From assembly GCA_025351925.1 (NCBI GenBank), contig JANXVC010000012.1, positions 1 to 44,125 on the forward strand: a DNA stretch of 44,125 bases, in the 5' to 3' direction. Shown in pieces: positions 38,114 through 44,125 of this stretch. Under the pieces are notes generated by a model. The model saw only the letters and a list, made by a program, of their open reading frames with translations, was not told where the DNA came from and ran no database searches. Position numbers and translations under genes: made by a program. The number at the start of each line of letters is the position of its first letter. Position 1 is the stretch's first letter. This stretch comes from Rhodospirillales bacterium (GTDB lineage: Bacteria; Pseudomonadota; Alphaproteobacteria; Acetobacterales; Acetobacteraceae).

Positions 38114-38298
38114 GCATCATCGAGCAGGCGCGCTTCCTCGGGCAGCATGATCGGAATACCATCGCGCACGGGGAATGCGAGGTTGGCCTTGCGGCTGATC
38201 AGCTCTTGCGCAACACGGTCGTAGATCAAGGGCCCCTTGGTCACTGGACAGACCAGGATAGCAAGCAGACGCGGATCGACGGTCGCTGGATCGGACAT
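38110..38298 (-). CDS. Trm112 family protein
   Basis: [50 protein letters not shown]. Confidence 0.93.
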   Translation of the reverse strand: MSDPATVDPRLLAILVCPVTKGPLIYDRVAQELISRKANLAFPVRDGIPIMLPEEARLLDDA

Positions 38299-38317
38299 GG
38301 CGATGATTTGCTTCCCT

Positions 38318-38983
38318 CTAGCTCGCCTGCCGTCCCTGCCGCCCTATGTCGGTCGAGTGCGCACCCATTTGCAGCAGGGTCAATAGGGTGCTGGCCCGAT
38401 CCGCCGATTTCGGCGCCTCAAGCAGCGCCTGCTTCTCCGCGGGATCAAATGGGCAGACCATCGCCAGCGTGATGACCAGCGCGTCGTCCGGCATCTCGCC
38501 GATCGCTTCCCAGTTCGCGTCGAAGCCGCGGGCGTTGAAGTAGGTGCGGAGTGCCTGGGTCAGGCCTTCGCGGTCAATGCCCAGCGTGCTCGCCTCGCTG
38601 TCCAAATCGTCCCGGAAGCGCCCCAGATCGGCACGGACCCGGCGATATCCGCGCTGCATCTCCAACTCCACGCTGATCGCGAAGCGGACCATGCCGGTCA
38701 GGGTAATAAGGTAGCGCCCATCATCAGCCTCGCTGAACGAGGATAGCCGACCCAGGCAGCCAACCTTGTACAGCGCCGGCCCGCTTGGTGTCCGCGGCCG
38801 GCTCTCATCGGGCTGCACCATGCCGATGACCCGGCCCGAGGCGAGCGCGTCCTCCACCATGGCGAGATAGCGCGGCTCAAACACGTTGAGCGGCAGCTTG
38901 CCCTGCGGCAGCAGCAGGGCACCGCCGAGCGGAAACACCGGGAATTCCGTCGGCAGTTCGTCCGAGCCGGATTGAGGAGCCAT
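38318..38983 (-). CDS. LON peptidase substrate-binding domain protein
   Basis: [35 protein letters not shown]. Confidence 0.93.
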   Translation of the reverse strand: MAPQSGSDELPTEFPVFPLGGALLLPQGKLPLNVFEPRYLAMVEDALASGRVIGMVQPDESRPRTPSGPALYKVGCLGRLSSFSEADDGRYLITLTGMVRFAISVELEMQRGYRRVRADLGRFRDDLDSEASTLGIDREGLTQALRTYFNARGFDANWEAIGEMPDDALVITLAMVCPFDPAEKQALLEAPKSADRASTLLTLLQMGAHSTDIGRQGRQAS

Positions 38984-38987
38984 GAGA

Positions 38988-39989
38988 TTACCTGAACAAT
39001 AGCGCCGACAGCTTGCGCCGCGCGGCCAGAGTTGCGGGGTCGGTGAGGCCCCAAGCCTCAAACAGTTTCAGCAATTGCAGCCGGGCTGCGTCGTCGTTCC
39101 AGGCGCGGTCTTGCTTAATAATATGCAGCAACGCCTCAGCGGCCTCGGCCCGGCGGCCCCCAGCGTTCAACGCTGCCGCCAGATCGTAGCGTGCCTGATG
39201 ATCGTCGGCATTGGCGGCCAGCCGACGTTCAAACTCGCCCAGCTGACTGCTGGCCCGCCGACCCTCCTCCGCGAGCAGCAGCGCACTCCGCGCGCCATTG
39301 ATCTCGGCGTGGTCCGTGATCGCCGGCGGGATCTGCTCCAGCGCGTCGCGCGCCTGATCCTCTTGCCCGAGCGCCATCAGCACACGGATGAGCCCGGCCC
39401 AGGCGGCAGGGTTCTCCGGGTCATCTTGCAGCAAGGCGCTGAACAGGCCGCCGGCCTCCTCAAACCGCTCTGCCTCCATCGCCACCCGTGCCTCTGCCAG
39501 CAGATCCGCGGCTGGCATGACGCCGCCGGCTAGCTTGAGCAGGCTCTCGACGAAGCGTTTGATCTCGCTCTCCGGCAGCGCACCCTGAAACAGATCGGCA
39601 ACCTGTCCCTGCCAGAATGCCGCGACGGTGGGTACGGACTGCAGCGGCAGGCCGATCTGCGCGAGCTGCTGGACCAGCGCACGGTTGGCGTCGATATCGA
39701 TCTTGACCAGCTTGATCCGACCGCCCGCCGCCCGCGTCACCTTTTCCAACGCAGGAGTGAGCTGTTTACAGGGCCCGCACCATGTGGCCCAGAAATCCAC
39801 CAGGACCGGGGTGGAACGCGACGCCTCAATCACGTCCTGCATAAAAGTCTTCTCGGTGCCATCAACGATCATCTCGTCTGAGGCCACGCCGGCGATACCT
39901 CCCGGTCCGCCGCGCGGCGGATTTTGGGCCGGAGTTCTTTGACCTGGCTTCTTTTGCGCTCCAGTTTTCTGTCCGATAAGCATGTCCAT
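38988..39989 (-). CDS. Thioredoxin-TPR protein (CnoX/YbbN-like)
   Basis: Thioredoxin segment VLVDFWATWCGPCKQLTPALEKV followed by C-terminal TPR-like helices. Confidence 0.92.
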   Translation of the reverse strand: MDMLIGQKTGAQKKPGQRTPAQNPPRGGPGGIAGVASDEMIVDGTEKTFMQDVIEASRSTPVLVDFWATWCGPCKQLTPALEKVTRAAGGRIKLVKIDIDANRALVQQLAQIGLPLQSVPTVAAFWQGQVADLFQGALPESEIKRFVESLLKLAGGVMPAADLLAEARVAMEAERFEEAGGLFSALLQDDPENPAAWAGLIRVLMALGQEDQARDALEQIPPAITDHAEINGARSALLLAEEGRRASSQLGEFERRLAANADDHQARYDLAAALNAGGRRAEAAEALLHIIKQDRAWNDDAARLQLLKLFEAWGLTDPATLAARRKLSALLFR

Positions 39990-40166
39990 GGTGTTGCGCC
40001 CATTCTGGTCGTCTGTTGGTGCATAGATGTTGCGCACGGGCGAGATGTGCAAGCCAGCGCCATGGCGGCGAGGTGGCGTGTGATCAGCGTCCGGCTCATC
40101 TGAATGAAGCCGCAAACCCTCTTGCACAGCCGCCCGGACCCGCTTAGAAAGCCGGATCGCTGGGGC

Positions 40167-40241
40167 GCGGGCGTAGCTCAGGGGTAGAGCACAACCTTGC
40201 CAAGGTTGGGGTCGAGGGTTCGAATCCCTTCGCCCGCTCCA
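40167..40241 (+). tRNA. tRNA-Gly (anticodon GCC), CCA encoded
   Basis: GCGGGCGTAGCTCAGGGGTAGAGCACAACCTTGCCAAGGTTGGGGTCGAGGGTTCGAATCCCTTCGCCCGCTCCA. Confidence 0.96.
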
Positions 40242-40534
40242 GATCATCTTTTGGTCTCGGCATCTTAGGTTGGTGTTAGGTGATGAAGCCTACATCCATC
40301 GCTCGGCTGGACACGGCCAAGGCACCACCGCGAATGTATCAATTTCGGCTCGCTCGGTCAGAGGCTCGCGCATAGTACCTGACAATTCTGGATGTCGAGT
40401 GTCGCGCCGTAACCTAAATAGCGTGATGTGAGTTGAAACTGGGACGACCTCTTGGTTAGTGCGGGGACTTGCGTCGAGTGTTTGGCTCAGAAATCTGTCA
40501 TGGAGAACGCCCTCATGATGGACCCAATCAGTGT

Positions 40535-40568
40535 CTGATCTTGACCCGCCTCTGTAGGTCAAGATCAG
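40535..40568. repeat. Perfect 12-bp inverted repeat with 10-nt spacer
   Basis: CTGATCTTGACC-cgcctctgta-GGTCAAGATCAG. Confidence 0.9.
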
Positions 40569-40694
40569 GTTGCAAGGCCAATTTCGCAGAGAGCACGAGT
40601 TCGGTCCCAGCCGCCCACATCATCATTGAGAAATGTGATCGCTGCCACGCTGAAAACGTATCTGATTGGTTGCAGATCTTACCTTGGTGGCCTA

Positions 40695-40925
40695 GCTCGG
40701 CGAGATAGGTTCGCAGCAGCGGCGGTAGCGAATAATCCTCGACGAGACGATAGCTATAGCCGCGCTCGCCGTCGCCGTGCCCGGGCTGCCCGCAGGCTGT
40801 CGATGTCGCGATAGAGCGAACGCAGGGAAACCCCCCGTCTCCGCAGCGGGCGGCGCCGCGGTGAGCGGTGCGGACAGCTCGCGCATCGTCTGGGGCAGCC
40901 GAAAAAGCCGGTCGGATCGGGCCAT
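40695..40925 (-). pseudogene. YafY-type HTH/WYL transcriptional regulator fragment
   Basis: Three frames in turn give MARSDRLFRLPQTMRELSAPLTAAPPAAETG, VSLRSLYRDIDSLRAA and DGERGYSYRLVEDYSLPPLL; no WYL domain follows. Confidence 0.8.
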
Positions 40926-41012
40926 CACTCAACTGTCGAGAATTGGCGGTAGAGGTCAGCTACACCTCTCCTCGCCAGGCAAGCAGTGGGGCCGGCAGGC
41001 AAGGAGCCCGCC

Positions 41013-41403
41013 ATGACGATCAATACCGTAACCCCCCTGAATTTCCGTGGTGACGCGCGCGCGGCGTTTGCCTTCTACCATTCCGTGTTCGGCGGCAACC
41101 AGATGCTGATCTCGTATGCCGACGCCCACAACGTCCAGAACCCGGCCGCGGGCGGACCAAATCATGTGGGGCCAGGTCGCGGCCGATAGCGGCTTCCGCA
41201 TCATGGCGTATGACATACCGTCGGCAACGCCATGGAGTCCGAGTGAAATCCCGTTTTTGGTCTCGGTGCGCGGCGAAGATGCCGACGAGATCAGAGGCTA
41301 TTGGGAGAAATTGAGCGAGGGCTCGACCGTCATACGGCCGCTCGAGCCGGCGGCGAGGGCGACTCTGTATGGGATGGTGAAAGACCGGCAACCTTACTGG
41401 TTG
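41013..41403 (+). pseudogene. PhnB-like VOC protein, frameshifted and 3'-truncated
   Basis: MTINTVTPLNFRGDARAAFAFYHSVFGGNQMLISYADAHNVQNPAA, then +1 frame ADQIMWGQVAADSGFRIMAYDIPSATPWSPSEIPFLVSVRGEDADEIRGYWEKLSEGSTV...LYGMVKDR. Confidence 0.8.
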
Positions 41404-41837
41404 ATTTCAGGCACAACGAGCTTTTCCAGTTTGTACAATGAATCCTGCCATCCGAGGTAGCAGGCTTCGGGAGGAATCACGTCGGGAATACCTTTTTGCT
41501 CGATGTTCACTTCCGTGCCGACCGAGACGACCCTCAAGGTTACCGTGACTTCCATTTCGCCCGGCAGGCTCGGGTCGTCAAACTTGTCCGAATAGACAAG
41601 GCGTTCACCCGGAACGAGCTCCTGATAGGTGCCGCCAAAGGAATGGCGGCCGCCCGTGGTGAAATTGCGGAACGACATTCTGTGAACGCCACCTACCCTC
41701 GCATCCAACTCATGGACGGTGCCGAGATATCCGAATGGCGGAAGCCAACTCGCCAGCGCATCAGGTTCGAGGAACGCCCGATAGATCTTTTCGGGCTTGG
41801 CGAGGATGACACGGTGTAGGCGGATAGTCCCTGGCAT
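41394..41837 (-). CDS. SRPBCC (AHSA1-like) family protein
   Basis: RVILAKPEKIYRAFLEPDALASWLPPFGYLGTVHELDARVGGVHRMSF; complete 147 aa. Confidence 0.9.
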   Translation of the reverse strand: MPGTIRLHRVILAKPEKIYRAFLEPDALASWLPPFGYLGTVHELDARVGGVHRMSFRNFTTGGRHSFGGTYQELVPGERLVYSDKFDDPSLPGEMEVTVTLRVVSVGTEVNIEQKGIPDVIPPEACYLGWQDSLYKLEKLVVPEINQ

Positions 41838-41896
41838 GATGCTCTCCTTCAGAAACACTTCTGGCGCCGACTCCCGGGCCGCTCGCGCCATCTAAT

Positions 41897-42766
41897 CTAC
41901 ATCTCCGCGGCCACTCGCCCGACCTCGGCCAAGATTTCGTTCCGCTCTTTTGGGCTGGCCGGCGCCTGGGTGTAGTACGCGGCGACCACGATCGGCGCAC
42001 GATGCTCGGGCCAGATGACCGCGATGTCGTTGGTGATGTTGTAGTCTCCAGACCCAGTCTTGTCGCCCACCCGCCAGTCGCGCGGCACACCCGCCCGAAG
42101 CCGCTCGTTGCCGGTCGTGTTGGCCGTCAGCCAAGTCGCGAGTTGGTTACGAGACGCTGGCGTCAGCGTGTCGCCGAGAACCGTCCGTCTCAGGACCTCG
42201 AGCGTTGCGAGAGGTGTGGTCGTGTCGCGAGGATCACCTGGGGTCCCCTCGTTGAGTGCGGTCTCGCGTCTGTCGAGGCGCGTATGGGAATCACCGATCG
42301 AGCGCAGGTATCGCGTCAGCGCGCCGGGTCCGCCGAAGCTGTCGAGCATCAGGTTGCCGGCCGTGTTGTCGCTGAGCGTCAAGGCCGCCTCACAAATATC
42401 GCCCATGGTCATGCCAATATCGCCAGCGAATTTCTCTGACTTGGGCGAATAGGGAACCAGATAGTCCTGAGGATAAACGATCCGCCGGTCGAGTTGCTCG
42501 TCATGCTGATCGACACGCGCTAGAACGTAGGCGGCTGCGTGCAGTTTGACGGTGCTGCAGAGCGGGAAGCGCTCTCCTCCCCGGTGCTCGACAATGCGCC
42601 GGTTTCCAGTGTCGAGGATGGCGACGCCGAGACGCCCGCCATGACGCTGCTCGAGTGCCCGTATCTGGTCGAGCTCACCAGCGTTTTGATCGGCAGCGAT
42701 GGCCCGCCGGCTTAGGAATGCAGGCGCAACGGTCATCAACCCTGTCAAAACTTCACGACGATGCAT
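41897..42766 (-). CDS. Class A beta-lactamase
   Basis: RR-containing N-terminal signal MHRREVLTGLMTVAPAFLSRRAIAA; CSTVK (SxxK), LSDNTAGN (SDN), RRETALNE (ExxLN), GDKTGSGDY (KTG). Confidence 0.95.
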   Translation of the reverse strand: MHRREVLTGLMTVAPAFLSRRAIAADQNAGELDQIRALEQRHGGRLGVAILDTGNRRIVEHRGGERFPLCSTVKLHAAAYVLARVDQHDEQLDRRIVYPQDYLVPYSPKSEKFAGDIGMTMGDICEAALTLSDNTAGNLMLDSFGGPGALTRYLRSIGDSHTRLDRRETALNEGTPGDPRDTTTPLATLEVLRRTVLGDTLTPASRNQLATWLTANTTGNERLRAGVPRDWRVGDKTGSGDYNITNDIAVIWPEHRAPIVVAAYYTQAPASPKERNEILAEVGRVAAEM

Positions 42767-42829
42767 TGGGAAACGCTCCTCCAATCCGGTTGATTTTTGA
42801 CACAGCCAAGACATCGTCCTGTCAGGATA

Positions 42830-43258
42830 GCCCGGTCGCCGAGACACTCTTCATGTAGCTCACAAAGGCCCTGACGGGCGGTGACAGTTCACGGTTGCTC
42901 GGAACTACGAGGCTCACGTCCACCCGCGGCAAACACCACTCGGGAAAAAAGTTGGATCAATCGATCGGCGGCGATGTCGGGCGTGCAAAGATAACCCGAC
43001 AAACAACCGATCCCCGCGCCGTTTGCCACGAGCCGGTGAAGTGTTGCCGGGTTACCTACCGCAATCCTCGGCTCGATCTCCACGGTAATCGGCGGTTCAT
43101 CGGCGTGCGTGAAGCACCACGGCCGCGGCCGCCCATTCTGGGCAGGCATCTCGCTCAGGTCGTGGGCGGCCGGAACTTCGATGGTCTCCGGCTCACCCCA
43201 CCGCTGGAGGTAGGCCGGCGCGGCGCAAGCATAGCGATGGATCGTGCAAGCGCCCCGT
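42830..43258 (-). pseudogene. LysR-family regulator, C-terminal fragment with a frameshift
   Basis: IHRYACAAPAYLQRWGEPETIEVPAAHDL...LHRLVANGAGIGCLSGYLCTPDIAADRLIQLF, then shifted frame PEWCLPRVDVSLVVPSNRELSPPVRAFVSYMKSVS. Confidence 0.78.
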
Positions 43259-43572
43259 CCGCCTTTCCGCCCGCGCGGGATCACGCGGCAACGGAGGCGA
43301 TGCTGGCTGAACCCGGGCTCGCCTGGACCGCGCTGCGGCACGGTTTCTATGCCGAGAGCGGCCTGATGATGACCGGCGAAGGTCTGCGGACCGGCATAAT
43401 CGAGGCTCCGGCCGACGGCAAAGTAGCTTGGACGACCTACGCCGACCTGGCCGAGCCTGACGCCATCATCCTCGCTGACAAGGGGCAATCCGACGGCCCG
43501 ATGCCGCCGCTCACCGCGTCGCAAGCCATCGACCTCGATGAGTTTGCCGCCATAGCGTTGGACGTGATCTGA
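43255..43572 (+). pseudogene. NmrA-like NAD(P)-binding protein, central/C-terminal fragment
   Basis: AFPPARDHAATEAMLAEPGLAWTALRHGFYAESGLMMTGEGLRTGIIEAPADGKVAWTTYADLAEPDAIILADKGQSDGPMPPLTASQAIDLDEFAAIALDVI without the N-terminal Rossmann region. Confidence 0.75.
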
Positions 43573-43599
43573 TCGGCGGCCATGATGTCGCCGGGCGGC

Positions 43600-44010
43600 T
43601 TCAATGATAAACTGCGCGCGCTCATGGCCGTCCAGGTAGGCCGGCGCCGCCGCGGTGGCGAACCGCTGGATGCATGGCCCGATTGGCACCGCGCTCATGT
43701 CCTGCTCAATCCGCTCGTCGTACCGGATGCCGGCGTCGTAGCCCGCCGCCAGCACATCGACAAAATTGTCCTCGGCAACGATCTCCACCCGAATATCAGG
43801 ATATGCGGTCAGAAAGCCGGGCAGAATAGCGGGCAGCACCAGCCGGGCGGCGCTGAACGGCACGTTGAGGCGAAGCATGCCGGCCGGTCGCGAAAACCGT
43901 CGATCAGGTCGAGCACCGCCTCCATTTCGCCGAATGCCGGCGCCAGACGATCCATCAATTGCACTCCCGCCTCGGTCGGCGTGACAGGGCTGTTCAACGC
44001 TGCTTGGTCG
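43600..44010 (-). pseudogene. LysR-family regulator, N-terminal/central fragment with a frameshift
   Basis: SPVTPTEAGVQLMDRLAPAFGEMEAVLDLIDGFRDRPA, then shifted frame MLRLNVPFSAARLVLPAILPGFLTAYPDIRVEIVAEDNFVDVLAAGYDAGIRYDERIEQDMSAVPIG. Confidence 0.8.
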
Positions 44011-44125
44011 GCTTTACTGGGTCTCCCCTGCCACACATACGCGGTGAAGTGAGGCGGCTGATCGCAAAAGGGATTTCCGGACTGGCGAATGTCTGACTTC
44101 TGCGGCGGCAATTGGGATGGAGGTT

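Noticed and set aside
40290-40562. 90-aa minus-strand ORF after tRNA-Gly
   Set aside because: No recognisable family, no convincing start context, overlaps the inverted repeat; not supported as a gene.
42830-43258. AmpR-type regulator of the beta-lactamase
   Set aside because: Fragment is co-oriented with bla, truncated and frameshifted; the ampR arrangement is divergent and intact.
42889-43878. Single LysR-family CDS of 329 aa
   Set aside because: Translation contains two non-identical copies of the same LysR segment with antisense NmrA sequence between them; treated as pseudogene mosaic.
1-44125. CRISPR arrays, tandem repeats, intact IS elements or integrases
   Set aside because: No regularly spaced repeats and no transposase or recombinase motifs seen on either strand by manual reading; a dedicated search could still find weak remnants.

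Overview
High-GC alphaproteobacterial chromosome segment, probably Rhodospirillales/Acetobacteraceae-like (inferred from gene content, not tested). Roughly 1-40.2 kb is densely packed housekeeping DNA with many overlapping start/stop codons: an MsbA-like ABC exporter, cca, DUF6111, NUDIX and DUF1285 genes; a MoxR-DUF58-DUF4159-VWA/GATase-TspO operon; arfB, putA, tRNA-Gln, ispE, a TPR protein, ETF-QO; a degenerate UDG-like protein, moaB; a PA0069-type radical SAM gene preceded by a perfect alphaproteobacterial LexA box; rnhB-ccrM; an AI-2E transporter with an extra C-terminal domain; a BaiN-like flavoprotein, a CaiB-family transferase, a trypsin-like protease, a double cold-shock-domain protein, an SLT lysozyme, VOC and SDR genes, an orphan OmpR-type regulator, ribA, a conserved hypothetical coupled to an L,D-transpeptidase, and the DUF971/Trm112/LON/CnoX-like cluster. 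After tRNA-Gly (40167-40241) the character changes sharply. The last ~3.9 kb is lower-GC in part and consists of gene debris: a frameshifted YafY-type regulator, a frameshifted and truncated VOC gene, and a LysR/NmrA/LysR mosaic. Within it sit an apparently intact class A beta-lactamase and an intact SRPBCC gene. I found no CRISPR array, no intact transposase or integrase, and no clearly new multi-gene defence system. The best leads are the post-tRNA-Gly degraded island with its intact beta-lactamase, the LexA-controlled radical SAM gene, the UDG paralog that has lost its catalytic motifs, and the AI-2E C-terminal fusion.
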